DNA of 35,493 nucleotides, taken from assembly GCA_001919995.1 (NCBI GenBank), contig MNIY01000081.1, positions 1 to 35,493 of the forward strand, given 5' to 3'. This DNA is from Ktedonobacter sp. 13_1_20CM_4_53_11 (lineage in GTDB: Bacteria > Chloroflexota > Ktedonobacteria > Ktedonobacterales > Ktedonobacteraceae). The stretch's first letter is position 1, and each line of letters starts with the position of its first letter. Below, in pieces: positions 7,762 to 15,454 of this stretch. A program made the translations under genes and the position numbers. The notes below the pieces were generated by a model. The model worked only from the letters and a program-made list of their open reading frames with translations. It was not told where the DNA came from and made no database searches.

Positions 7762-9090
7762 ATGTCAAAAGTGTTGCTCCTGGATATGACCAAACAGCCC
7801 TTAGACCCAGTGCATCCGGGCCGAGCACGCCTGTTGCTCAAAGAGGGCAAGGCCGCCGTGTATCGCAGGTACCCCTTTACCCTCATCCTGAAGACGCAAG
7901 TGGACTCCCCTGCGGTGTCTGCCCTGCGGCTCAAACTTGATCCAGGGGCGAAGACGAGCGGGCTGGCCCTGGTCGATGACGCGAGCGGGGAAGTGGTGTG
8001 GGCGGCAGAACTCGGCCATCGGGGAGCCAGCATCAAGAAGCGCATAGATGCCCGGCGTGGCGTGCGGCGCAAGAGACGCTCACGTTTCACGCGGTACCGC
8101 AAGCCGCGCTTCCACAACCGCAAGAGTTCCAGGAGAAAAGGGCGGCTTCCGCCCTCGCTGGAAAGCCGGGTTGCCAACATGCTGACCTGGGTAGGGCGCC
8201 TGAGGCGTTTGTGCCCCATTGAGGTGATCAGCATGGAACTGGTTAAGTTCGATATGCAGGCCATGCAAAACCCGGAGATCACTGGCGCCCAGTACCAACA
8301 AGGGGAACGCATGGGCTATGAGACGCGGGAATACCTGCTCGCAAAGTGGGGGCGGCGATGCGCCTACTGCGGGGCTGAGGATGTTCCCCTGGAGATTGAG
8401 CACATCCTCTGCCGCGCACGAGGCGGCACGCATCGCGTGAGCAACCTCACCCTGGCCTGCGAGCCGTGTAACGTCAAGAAGGGCACGCAACTCATCGAGG
8501 ATTTCCTGAACAAGAAGCCAGACGTGTTGGCACGCATCCTGGCCCAGGCGAAAACGCCGCTCAAAGCTGCTGCCGCCGTCAATGCGACCCGCTGGCACCT
8601 CTTTGAACGGCTGAAGGCGACCGGCTTACCCCTGGAGACCAGCAGTGGCGGTTTGACCAAATACAACCGGGCGAAGCGGCATCTGCCGAAAACGCATTGG
8701 CTCGATGCAGCGTGTGTCGGCCAGAGCACCCCACAGCCTCTGGAAACGAGCCAGGTGGTTCCTTTGCTGATCGAAGCCACCGGTCATGGCAACCGGCAAA
8801 TGTGCGGCGTCGATGAGCATGGCTTTCCCATCCGCCATAGGCAGCGGAAGAAGGTGCATTTCGGCTACCAGACGGGTGACCTGGTGCGGGCGGTGGTTCC
8901 CACGGGGGCGAGGGCGGGGACGCATGTTGGGCGCGTGCTGGCACGAGCCAGCGGCTCTTTCGATTTGAGGACCAAAGCTGGACGCCAGGCCGGGATCAGT
9001 TATCGGTATTGCCGTCCCATCCATCGCAACGATGGCTATCGTTACCAGCAAGGAGGGCGGCATGCAGTCCCCGCCACCCAATCCACCTGA
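7762..9090 (+). CDS. iscB: IscB RNA-guided nuclease (RuvC + HNH), Cas9-ancestor family
   Basis: IscB is an omega-RNA-guided DNA endonuclease ancestral to Cas9. The product is 442 residues, within the usual 400-500. Order of parts: PLMP-like N-terminus (VLLLDMTKQPLDP, RARLLLKEGKAAV); RuvC-I with Asp60 in LKLDPGAKTSG; Arg-rich bridge helix about 92-126; RuvC-II with Glu159 in ISMELVKFD; HNH domain about 195-242 with Cys200/Cys203, Cys233/Cys236, His214 in LEIEHI and Asn228; RuvC-III with His312 and Asp315 in THWLDAACV; and a C-terminal target-motif-binding domain (KKVHFGYQTGDLVRA, GTHVGRVLARASGSF). Every expected catalytic residue is present, so it is probably active. I chose ATG 7762 over the upstream in-frame start at 7726, because the family motif begins right after it and GAGGA lies 8 nt before. 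Confidence 0.95.
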   Translation: MSKVLLLDMTKQPLDPVHPGRARLLLKEGKAAVYRRYPFTLILKTQVDSPAVSALRLKLDPGAKTSGLALVDDASGEVVWAAELGHRGASIKKRIDARRGVRRKRRSRFTRYRKPRFHNRKSSRRKGRLPPSLESRVANMLTWVGRLRRLCPIEVISMELVKFDMQAMQNPEITGAQYQQGERMGYETREYLLAKWGRRCAYCGAEDVPLEIEHILCRARGGTHRVSNLTLACEPCNVKKGTQLIEDFLNKKPDVLARILAQAKTPLKAAAAVNATRWHLFERLKATGLPLETSSGGLTKYNRAKRHLPKTHWLDAACVGQSTPQPLETSQVVPLLIEATGHGNRQMCGVDEHGFPIRHRQRKKVHFGYQTGDLVRAVVPTGARAGTHVGRVLARASGSFDLRTKAGRQAGISYRYCRPIHRNDGYRYQQGGRHAVPATQST

Positions 9091-9269
9091 CAAGGAAAGG
9101 CCATTCCTCCCCCGCCCGGAAAGACGGGGGCTTCCTGGCTCGGTTTCTGTGAAAGATCAAAAGGGGCGAAAAGATCAGCAGGAAGTAGCAGGCATATCAC
9201 AACAAGAGATGGCAGGTGAAGGTCCAGGGGCTTTTAACCGCAAAGGTTCATTGACAGGCGAGAGGTACC

Positions 9270-9653
9270 TTATTGATCAATGTAATGACCGGCCTGCTCC
9301 AGAACCTGCAAGGCCCGTTCCACATTCTTCTCTTTGATCAGTAAGTAATCGGTCGCGTATGTAGCAATCGCCAGGACGCTGATATCCGCCTCGGCCAGTG
9401 GAATAGCCAGCGAGGCATGGACGCCTGCTGCGGAAAAATCGAAGGCTCCCTGCACCTGCAAACAGCGCCATCCTCTCTCCGCCTCTATGTCATCTGGAAC
9501 ATTGTCCTCCTGGCAGGCGATAGATAGTTCCTCATTTGTACGTGTCAGCGAGACAAAGTCGCCCATCAGAGCCCAATAGGGAATGTGTTTATCGGGATGG
9601 AACTGACAAACAGCATATGTATGTGGCAATAGTGATAAACTTAATTTTTTCAT
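9270..9653 (-). CDS. ACT domain-containing small-molecule-binding protein
   Basis: The product is 127 residues from the ATG at 9653, which has AAGGAG about 12 nt upstream; a longer TTG-started frame to 9692 would include that ribosome site and is unlikely. The pattern SLLPHTYAVCQF, FVSLTRTNEELSIACQEDNVP, AERGWRCLQVQGAFDFSAAGV and AEADISVLAIATYATDYLLIKE is typical of ACT-domain proteins of the CASTOR-like ACT_7 group, two ACT-like folds that bind amino acids or similar effectors. It probably senses a metabolite, but no partner enzyme is adjacent, so ligand and output are unknown. A 17-bp palindrome at 9754-9770 upstream may be its operator. Confidence 0.85.
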   Translation of the reverse strand: MKKLSLSLLPHTYAVCQFHPDKHIPYWALMGDFVSLTRTNEELSIACQEDNVPDDIEAERGWRCLQVQGAFDFSAAGVHASLAIPLAEADISVLAIATYATDYLLIKEKNVERALQVLEQAGHYIDQ

Positions 9654-9753
9654 TGGTTCTGTTTGCTCCTTTTCGCTGGTGTTACTTGGCAAAGTATATG
9701 CACTTTAACCCCCAGGTACTACATACAAAATAGGAAAAAATGATCATAGTATT

Positions 9754-9770
9754 TTGTGCACTGTGCACAA
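9754..9770. promoter_or_regulatory. 17-bp perfect palindrome, candidate operator
   Basis: TTGTGCAC-T-GTGCACAA is a perfect palindrome about 100 bp upstream of the ACT-protein start and outside any gene, which is the form of a dimeric regulator site. The half-site GTGCACAA occurs again at 18155-18162, about 50 bp upstream of the ECF sigma gene. The regulator is unknown. Confidence 0.45.
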
Positions 9771-9810
9771 CACTTATGTTACACCTGGGTAATCACAGAC
9801 AAGAAGCGAA

Positions 9811-9872
9811 ACTTTCTTGATAACTTTTTGAGGAAAGCAATAACTTTCTTGACAACTTTTTGAGGAAAGCAA
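9811..9872. repeat. 32-bp tandem duplication
   Basis: The unit starting ACTTTCTTGATAACTTTTTG at 9811 is repeated at 9843 with a 32-bp period and one internal mismatch (GATAAC versus GACAAC). Each copy contains CTTTC and GAAAG as an inverted pair. It lies between the phosphatase 3' end and the ACT gene's upstream region. Confidence 0.85.
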
Positions 9873-9900
9873 CCACGTGAGTATGCAAATTATACAAATA

Positions 9901-10719
9901 TTATGCAGGGGCGTTTGATCCACCAGGGACGCGTAATTGATACACAAACCCGCGCCCGCCGAGGAACATACCGCCGTCAACGTTGACACACTGCCCACCT
10001 GCATATATGCAGGGACTATCTATCTTTCCGGGTGGGCAGCGCAGCATGGAACTGATGGGAGTATGACCGTGTATCAGTTGTTGCCCGCCAAAGATGCTCA
10101 GAAAGCGGCGGGCGAACTCTTCGCCATTAGTCGCGTGCGTGAACGCTCCACGCCGGGCAAAATCTTCCAACATTTCTTCCCAGGCTAATGCATCGCTCCG
10201 GCTTAACAGCTTGTTGAAGGCAGCATTCACCTCATCAACGGTACGTCCACATTTGATATAGAAGGGAGCGTCCGCATGCATGAAGAGGTAATCATCCACC
10301 AGCGCCATTGCAGGCAGATGAGCCATCCAATCGAGGTGTCGCGATGTCAAACTGGCGATATCCTTGCGGTTTCCGCCATTCTGTTTCCAGCGGGTCAGAA
10401 AATTGCTCCCCAGCCCCGTTGAGCGCCTGCCGAAACGATAGGCTGCAAGCAACATCATCTCATGGTTGCCAAGCAACGACGCAACAGAGCCACCAGCGGC
10501 AGTTGCTTCTGCCTGCAAGCGCATCACCAGATCCAGCACAGCAATGCCGTCAGGTCCACGATCAACAAAATCGCCTATAAACCAGAGCGTAGCTGTTCCC
10601 GCCTTCCAGGAGTGTTCAGCGTCGATCAATTGCGCATCCTGCAGCAGCTTGACAAGCTTTTTCAGATGGCCATGGACATCGCCAATAATATAGATCGGTT
10701 GGGGGGATGGGATCTGCAT
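9901..10719 (-). CDS. Calcineurin-like Ser/Thr protein phosphatase
   Basis: The product is 272 residues. It shows the metallophosphoesterase (PPP-type) signature in order: GDVHG with Asp14 and His16, GDFVDRG with Asp50 and Asp53, GNHE with Asn85-His86-Glu87, then FMHADAPF and IHGHTPI carrying the later metal-binding histidines. The family uses two metal ions to remove phosphate from Ser/Thr residues or small molecules such as diadenosine tetraphosphate. It lies 56 bp downstream of a Ser/Thr kinase gene on the same strand, which suggests it reverses that kinase's phosphorylations. No membrane segment or signal peptide is seen, so it acts in the cytoplasm. Confidence 0.9.
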   Translation of the reverse strand: MQIPSPQPIYIIGDVHGHLKKLVKLLQDAQLIDAEHSWKAGTATLWFIGDFVDRGPDGIAVLDLVMRLQAEATAAGGSVASLLGNHEMMLLAAYRFGRRSTGLGSNFLTRWKQNGGNRKDIASLTSRHLDWMAHLPAMALVDDYLFMHADAPFYIKCGRTVDEVNAAFNKLLSRSDALAWEEMLEDFARRGAFTHATNGEEFARRFLSIFGGQQLIHGHTPISSMLRCPPGKIDSPCIYAGGQCVNVDGGMFLGGRGFVYQLRVPGGSNAPA

Positions 10720-10775
10720 CGGTACTCTCTTTTTCTCCTGGTATAGTGCAGCGTAGCCAGAGCGGGGTCGCGATC

Positions 10776-11762
10776 TTAATGGCCGATAGTATGGGCAAAC
10801 TGCGCAAGGAAGCCCAGCACGCCAATCAGTAGAAAAATGGCGATGATAATGAGGGTGGCCGTGATAGCTGTTCGCACAGAGTGGTTGAGACGTTGCGTCT
10901 CTGGCTCATAAAGCACCGGCTTGACCTCTTCCAGGTTGCGCAGATCATGGAGGAGATTGCTCATCGACTGGTAACGCTTATCCTGGTCACGACGAATGGC
11001 CCGCATTACTACGGTAGCCAGTGCCGGCGAGAGCTGCGGATTCATGAGGAGGATCGAGGGCGGATCCTGCGAGATATGCTGGTTCATAATAGCAAAGATA
11101 TTCTCACCCTCAAATGGTGTACGACCACAGAGCATTTCATACAGCATCACACCGACAGCATAAATATCAGAACCAGCCATTCCACGCTCGCCCTTGAGCT
11201 GTTCCGGTGACATGTAATCAGGCGTGCCCACCGTACCTGATAGGCCGCGCCAGGTCACGCGCCGCGCACCTTCGAGTAGAGCGATACCAAAATCAATGAT
11301 TTTGATGTTGCCATCCTCCTGTATCATGATGTTCTCAGGCTTAATATCACGATGGAAGATGCCTTGTTCATGGCAGTATGCCAGGGCATCACAAATTTGT
11401 AGCGTGATGCGGATCGCCTCGGCAATCGGCAATGGATTGGGGGCGTGCTCTTCGAGTACGGCGCGCAAGGTTTGCCCTTTGATATACTCCACCACCAGGT
11501 ACTCTTCCGAGCGCTTTTCATCAGTATTGAGCAGTTGCTGCACATGCGGGTGATGCAGGCGATTGCCTATCTCGGCTTCGCGCTTGTAGCGCTCAAAGAC
11601 AGCAATATTGCCAATTAAATCATCATTGGGGAATTTGAGAACGACTTCTTGCTGATTCGATACATCACGCGCTAGATACACCCGGTTCATACCCCCGTGC
11701 CCCAGCATACGAATAATTTCGTAATGATCAACCTGTGTGCCTGATGTATAGGCTATGGTCAT
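10776..11762 (-). CDS. Ser/Thr protein kinase with C-terminal membrane anchor
   Basis: The product is 328 residues from the ATG at 11762. This start is preferred over a GTG-started frame to 11810 because the kinase fold begins right after it (DHYEIIRMLGHGG). Motifs: glycine loop LGHGGMNRVYLA (20-31), ATP lysine Lys43 in VVLKF, catalytic loop HRDIKPEN with Asp139, DFG at 157-159, activation end GTPDYMSPEQL. It is therefore a complete Hanks-type kinase. The catalytic domain ends near residue 280. A hydrophobic helix follows at about 299-321 and only about 7 residues lie beyond it, so there is no extracellular sensor: this is a tail-anchored kinase facing the cytoplasm. It is probably co-transcribed with the phosphatase downstream. 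Confidence 0.93.
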   Translation of the reverse strand: MTIAYTSGTQVDHYEIIRMLGHGGMNRVYLARDVSNQQEVVLKFPNDDLIGNIAVFERYKREAEIGNRLHHPHVQQLLNTDEKRSEEYLVVEYIKGQTLRAVLEEHAPNPLPIAEAIRITLQICDALAYCHEQGIFHRDIKPENIMIQEDGNIKIIDFGIALLEGARRVTWRGLSGTVGTPDYMSPEQLKGERGMAGSDIYAVGVMLYEMLCGRTPFEGENIFAIMNQHISQDPPSILLMNPQLSPALATVVMRAIRRDQDKRYQSMSNLLHDLRNLEEVKPVLYEPETQRLNHSVRTAITATLIIIAIFLLIGVLGFLAQFAHTIGH

Positions 11763-11920
11763 AGGCTCTGTTTGCCTTTCTCCAGTATAGACAACAGGGT
11801 CTCGCGCCACTAGTATAACATACTTTCCTCTACATCAGAAAAATGCTTGCAAGAGATGAGATATTCACGTGATGGCTATATCACCGTCTTGGTGACACGT
11901 TTGGCATGCAAGATCCCTTC

Positions 11921-11967
11921 CCTCTTTCGCTGACGCGAAGTGATCGTCTTCGCGTCAGCGAGAGGGG
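11921..11967 (-). terminator. 20-bp stem-loop downstream of the small membrane-protein gene
   Basis: Arms 11921-11940 and 11948-11967 pair over 20 bp (two G-U pairs) around a 7-nt loop. It starts 14 bp past the 3' end of the minus-strand gene that ends at 11981. No T-run follows, so it is a probable but not classic intrinsic terminator. Confidence 0.6.
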
Positions 11968-11980
11968 TTGCCGAAGGCCA

Positions 11981-12430
11981 TCAGGTCCGGAACGCAGCGC
12001 GCACGTTGGCGTCAGCAAAGAAGTAGACCAGGATCACAATGGGAATGATCATACCGACCGCAGCGGACCAGAAGTTGGCATGTGGTTGGGTGAAAGCCAA
12101 CACACTGTTGAGCAGGCTGATAATCTCGATGATCACCGTGGCCCAGAAGGCCCAACGCTTGAGTGTCCACAATCCCCAGGCGAAGAGGAGTGAGACCAGC
12201 CCCACTACCAGGAAAATGCCTGCCAGGACTCCTGCTATAGCACTCACAGTGGCGCCAGTGATGGCATATCCATTGACTGTCGTCCCTGCGCTATTGGCAG
12301 CCACGATGACTGCTACAAGCGCCAGGATACCTAAGATCAGAAAGAATATGCCCTGGATCGCTACCAGGACCGCTATAATCGAGACTCCAAGTGGACGCCT
12401 GCGAGGCGCCTCCATCGTCGCGTTTTGCAT
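11981..12430 (-). CDS. Small four-helix membrane protein
   Basis: From the ATG at 12430, which has AAGGAG 6 nt upstream, the product is 149 residues; the longer frame to 12478 lacks a good ribosome site. After a short basic N-terminus (RRRPLGVSIIAVL) four hydrophobic helices follow: about 17-42, 65-88, 92-112 and 120-140. The pair 'RPLGVSIIAVLVAIQGIF' and 'GLWTLKRWAFWATVI' resembles small DUF2127-like integral membrane proteins, but I would not assign a function. It stands alone between two stem-loop or repeat regions. Confidence 0.72.
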   Translation of the reverse strand: MQNATMEAPRRRPLGVSIIAVLVAIQGIFFLILGILALVAVIVAANSAGTTVNGYAITGATVSAIAGVLAGIFLVVGLVSLLFAWGLWTLKRWAFWATVIIEIISLLNSVLAFTQPHANFWSAAVGMIIPIVILVYFFADANVRAAFRT

Positions 12431-12451
12431 GTGCTTCTCCTTGTACGAAAT

Positions 12452-12491
12452 CTGGACAAACTTAGGAAGACTGGACAAACTAAGAAGACTG
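12452..12491. repeat. Short direct repeat of about 19 bp
   Basis: CTGGACAAACT(T)AGGAAGA occurs at 12452-12470 and again, slightly changed, at 12471-12491. It lies just upstream of the small membrane-protein gene and could hold regulator half-sites. Confidence 0.5.
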
Positions 12492-12690
12492 CATACAGCA
12501 TCAAGTATTCTACTCGCGAAGAAGCTGGGAGAATGAGAGCTTTTGCACTAAGAAGCATTCCACATACGTATTACTGAAGAAGTTACTTAACCAGTATAAT
12601 CTCCTCTGTATAGGAAGTCAACCTCTGGCCAATTTCGTGACCCTTAACAAAAAGCCCCTCTGCACGCTTGAAAGCGAGCTCCTAAAGGAC

Positions 12691-12719
12691 TGGACAACCT
12701 CGGAAAAGGAGACTATACT
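12691..12719 (+). promoter_or_regulatory. Sigma-70-type promoter positioned for a leaderless mRNA
   Basis: A -35 box TGGACA (12691-12696) and a -10 box TATACT (12714-12719) are separated by exactly 17 bp. With six bases after the -10, the expected +1 is 12726, the A of the DUF503 start codon. Each hexamer differs from consensus at one base. Confidence 0.65.
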
Positions 12720-12725
12720 CGCCCC

Positions 12726-13016
12726 ATGATAATAGGAGTAAGTCAAATTACGTTACATTTGCCGGATAGTCAATCGTTAAAAGATAAACGGCAGATCATT
12801 AAATCTGTTATGGCCAGGATTCGTAACCGCTTTGAAGTGGCGATTGCCGAAGTCGAGGAGCAGAATCTCTGGCAAATAGCCGTTCTTGGCGTGAGCTGCG
12901 TGAGTAATAGTAGGCAGCACGCAGAAGAAATTTTGGGGCAGGTACGCCGTTATATAGAAGAGACGCGCCCGGATATTATCGTTAGTAATGTTGAAAATGA
13001 GCTTATCAGCTGGTAA
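12726..13016 (+). CDS. DUF503 (YlxP-like) family protein
   Basis: The product is 96 residues, the usual size for DUF503. The N-terminal pattern IGVSQITLHLPDSQSLKDKRQIIKSVMARIRNRF (residues 3-36) and the central WQIAVLGVSCVSNSRQHAEEIL match the family. DUF503 proteins are small cytoplasmic alpha/beta proteins, often beside rbfA and infB, and their function is not established. Here it instead opens a cell-envelope operon, 6 bp before the glycosyltransferase gene. No correctly spaced ribosome site precedes the ATG; the nearest AAGGAG is 14 nt away and would lie upstream of the predicted transcript start, which fits leaderless translation. Confidence 0.88.
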   Translation: MIIGVSQITLHLPDSQSLKDKRQIIKSVMARIRNRFEVAIAEVEEQNLWQIAVLGVSCVSNSRQHAEEILGQVRRYIEETRPDIIVSNVENELISW

Positions 13017-13022
13017 AAAAAA

Positions 13023-13823
13023 ATGTCGTTATCACAAATAAAAGCTACGTCACAACACCATTCGCCGGAAGCAGCCTACGTACTCGGGGTTCGGGTTGAT
13101 CGCCTCTCACAGCGCCAGGCTCTCGACAGCATCGAGCAGATCATCGTGCAGTGGCGAGCCAGTGACCGTGCGCAAGTATGCCAACAGATCGTGACTGTCA
13201 ACCCAGAGTTTGTCATGAACGCACAGCGCAATAAGGACTTTCGTACAGCGATCAATGCTGCCGCGCTCATTGTTGCCGATGGCGTGGGAGTTGTCTGGGC
13301 GACGCGCTATTTAGGGCGACCTGTGCCTGAGCGCGTGACGGGTACCGACCTGCTGCCAGAATTAGCACAGCGCTGTGCCGCTACCGGCTATCGTCTCTAC
13401 CTGCTCGGTGCCGCGCCAGGGATTGCGGAAGCTGCGGGCGCGCGTTTGCAAGAGTTAGCCCCTGGGCTGGTAATCGCGGGTACGTATGCCGGTTCGCCTG
13501 CACCCAACGAAGAAGAAGAAATCATTGAACGGGTGCGAGCGGCCCACGCCGATGTGTTGTGCGTAGCATATGGCGCCCCCGCGCAGGATCTGTGGATATG
13601 GCGCAATCTCGCGCGGCTGCCGGTAGCGGTGGCAATAGGGGTTGGCGGCGCCTACGATTTTCTCTCGGGACGTCAACAGCGAGCGCCGGTATTTCTGCGC
13701 AAGTTGGGCCTGGAATGGCTCTACCGGCTCTATCGTGAACCCTGGCGCTGGCGGCGTATGCTGGCTTTGCCTCGCTTTGCAATGCGAGTGATTTTGAGGG
13801 GACGCAAGAATCATGACGCTTGA
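13023..13823 (+). CDS. WecG/TagA/CpsF family glycosyltransferase
   Basis: The product is 266 residues. Family motifs are present: VTVNPEFVMNAQRNKDFRTAI near residues 59-79, then ADGVGVVWATRYLG with the catalytic-region Asp, VTGTDLLPELA, YLLGAAPG, CVAYGAPAQDLWI and GVGGAYDFLSGRQQRAP. Members transfer N-acetylmannosamine, or a related sugar, to a lipid-linked GlcNAc in teichoic acid, enterobacterial common antigen or capsule synthesis; the substrate here cannot be fixed. The C-terminal REPWRWRRMLALPRF is a basic amphipathic segment typical of membrane-associated TagA. The gene follows DUF503 by 6 bp and overlaps rfaE1 by 11 bp. No ribosome site is obvious; only an A-run precedes the ATG, so translational coupling is likely. 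Confidence 0.92.
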   Translation: MSLSQIKATSQHHSPEAAYVLGVRVDRLSQRQALDSIEQIIVQWRASDRAQVCQQIVTVNPEFVMNAQRNKDFRTAINAAALIVADGVGVVWATRYLGRPVPERVTGTDLLPELAQRCAATGYRLYLLGAAPGIAEAAGARLQELAPGLVIAGTYAGSPAPNEEEEIIERVRAAHADVLCVAYGAPAQDLWIWRNLARLPVAVAIGVGGAYDFLSGRQQRAPVFLRKLGLEWLYRLYREPWRWRRMLALPRFAMRVILRGRKNHDA

Positions 13824-14838
13824 CCTATCGCTACCTGGTCTCACCAGTTCGCGTTTCCGTTCGCTCATCAGCGATTTCAGTGGCAAGCGTGTCCTCGTCA
13901 TTGGTGACATGGTAGCCGATGAATACCTGATCGGCAGACCTACCCGCATCGCCCGTGAAGCTCCTGTCTTGATCCTGGAATTGAGTGAGGAACGTATTGT
14001 ACCAGGAGGAGCGACCAATGTAGCCGTCAATGCTTGCACTTTAGGCGCAGAAGTGTTCCTGGCGGGCGTCGTAGGCGATGATATTCCTGGCCAAAGTTTG
14101 CGCCGGGCCATCAGCGAACTGGGCATGCACCAGGAGGGCCTTGTCACTGATTCCTCTCGCCCCACTTCAACAAAGACGCGCATTGTGGCGGGAAGCTCTC
14201 AGATCGTCCAGCAACACATCGTGCGTATCGACCGCGTGGACACCTCCGAGGTTGGTGAGCCAAGCAAAGGACAGATTCTCGACTACATACGCGATGTCTT
14301 GCCCTCTATGGATGCGGTTATCATGTCGGATTATGAGAACGGCATGATCAGTCCTGATATTATCAACCTCAGTATCCCAATGGCGCGTGAGTTGCATAAG
14401 ATCGTCGTGGTGGATTCACACGGCTCGCTTTCCCGCTTCCAGGGAGTGACCGCGCTGACCCCGAATCAGCCAGAGGCGGAACTCTCGTTGGGTATGACCA
14501 TCAAAACACAGGCTGATCTGCACGAAGCGGGGCGCCGGCTGCTTGAGGGTAACCACGCGCAGGGCGTGCTGGTTACGCGCGGTGCTGAGGGGATGAGCCT
14601 CTTTGAAGCTGACAAGGTCCCGCTGCACCTGCCTATCCACCAGCTCGATCACGCGAGCGAGATCGTAGATACGAATGGGGCGGGCGATACCGTTGCCGCT
14701 ACCTTTACCGTTGCCTTGACCACTGGCGCCAGTATGGCGGAGGCGGCCTATATCGCCAACGTCGCGGCTGCCCTGGTGGTTCGCCGGTTGGGCTGCGCCA
14801 GTAACACACCGGAAGAATTGATGAGCGCAATCGTATGA
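13813..14838 (+). CDS. rfaE1: D-glycero-beta-D-manno-heptose-7-phosphate kinase-like PfkB kinase (RfaE1/HldE domain I)
   Basis: The product is 341 residues and matches the N-terminal kinase half of HldE: KRVLVIGDMVADEYLIG, IVPGGATNVAVNACTLGA (the PfkB glycine motif), VVDSHGSLSRF, LTPNQPEAE and the catalytic DTNGAGDTVAATF. The enzyme phosphorylates heptose-7-phosphate at C1. It overlaps the TagA-type gene by 11 bp and the RfaE2 gene by 4 bp (ATGA), so the three are translationally coupled. In enterobacteria the two HldE activities are one fused protein; here they are split. The assignment to heptose rather than another sugar rests on the partner gene. Confidence 0.88.
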   Translation: MTLDLSLPGLTSSRFRSLISDFSGKRVLVIGDMVADEYLIGRPTRIAREAPVLILELSEERIVPGGATNVAVNACTLGAEVFLAGVVGDDIPGQSLRRAISELGMHQEGLVTDSSRPTSTKTRIVAGSSQIVQQHIVRIDRVDTSEVGEPSKGQILDYIRDVLPSMDAVIMSDYENGMISPDIINLSIPMARELHKIVVVDSHGSLSRFQGVTALTPNQPEAELSLGMTIKTQADLHEAGRRLLEGNHAQGVLVTRGAEGMSLFEADKVPLHLPIHQLDHASEIVDTNGAGDTVAATFTVALTTGASMAEAAYIANVAAALVVRRLGCASNTPEELMSAIV

Positions 14839-15368
14839 GCAACCTGTTACACGAAACTGAACAGAAGATACTTGATCGCGAAGAGCTGGCCAGAGTGGTA
14901 GAATACCGGCAGCAGTCAGGAGAGCGTGGCGTCTTCACCAATGGCTGTTTTGACCTGCTGCACCTGGGGCATGTACGCTATTTACAGCAAGCCAGGACGC
15001 ACGGCGATTTCCTGATCCTGGGACTCAACAACGATGCCGGGGTTCGCGTCCTGAAAGGCGTGGGCAGGCCGCTGGTGCCGGAGAAAGAGCGGGCTGAAAT
15101 CCTGGCTGCGCTCAGTTGTGTTGATTACATAACAATCTTCGCTGAGCCGACCGCTGGTTCGCTTGTACGCCTGCTACAGCCAGCGATCTATGTCAAGGGC
15201 GGTGATTACGCGAACGTGACCAGTGACCAGCCTGATACCGGCCGTTTACCAGAGGCAAAGGTCGTCCAGGAATACGGTGGTAGCGTGCGTTTAATCCCAT
15301 ATCTGCCACATCATTCGACAACCGAATTGATCGCGGCCATTAAAAAGCTTCCCGAGCGATCTTCATAA
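14835..15368 (+). CDS. rfaE2: D-glycero-beta-D-manno-heptose 1-phosphate nucleotidyltransferase (RfaE2/HldE domain II)
   Basis: The product is 177 residues and is a complete cytidylyltransferase-type domain: FTNGCFDLLHLGHVRYLQQA carries the nucleotide-binding HxGH motif, followed by LGLNNDAGVRVLKG, PLVPEKERAEILAAL, VDYITIFAEPT, YVKGGDYA and the C-terminal STTELIAAI. It joins a nucleotide to heptose-1-phosphate (ADP in Gram-negative LPS pathways, GDP in some S-layer or glycan pathways) to make an activated heptose. It starts within the stop region of rfaE1. Since Ktedonobacteria are thought to be monoderm, the product is more likely used for a wall glycan or glycoprotein than for LPS; this is inference. 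Confidence 0.92.
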   Translation: MSNLLHETEQKILDREELARVVEYRQQSGERGVFTNGCFDLLHLGHVRYLQQARTHGDFLILGLNNDAGVRVLKGVGRPLVPEKERAEILAALSCVDYITIFAEPTAGSLVRLLQPAIYVKGGDYANVTSDQPDTGRLPEAKVVQEYGGSVRLIPYLPHHSTTELIAAIKKLPERSS

Positions 15369-15454
15369 GATCGAAATAGTGGGCGATTGCGTTCAGCGCG
15401 TGCTTTCCATGTTCTAGCTCCAGTAACGCCGTCGTCCGGGAGACCATAATATTC

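Larger units (their letters stand above)
7484..9151 (+). mobile_element. IscB element (IS200/IS605-like, no transposase) with both end hairpins
   Basis: The left end begins at ATGAACCCC (7484) with a hairpin at 7489-7509. The right end carries a hairpin (CCCCCG, 10-nt loop, CGGGGG) at 9109-9130, followed by GGCTCGGTTTC to about 9151. Both ends are matched by those of the ORF-less element at 27706-28052, which fixes the boundaries independently. The cargo is an omega RNA plus iscB. No tnpA transposase is encoded, so mobility would need a transposase in trans. No target duplication is expected for this single-strand-transposing class. Confidence 0.78.

Noticed and set aside
9032..9337. 101-residue frame overlapping the iscB 3' end
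   Set aside because: It is a different frame across the right-end hairpin; no start signals.
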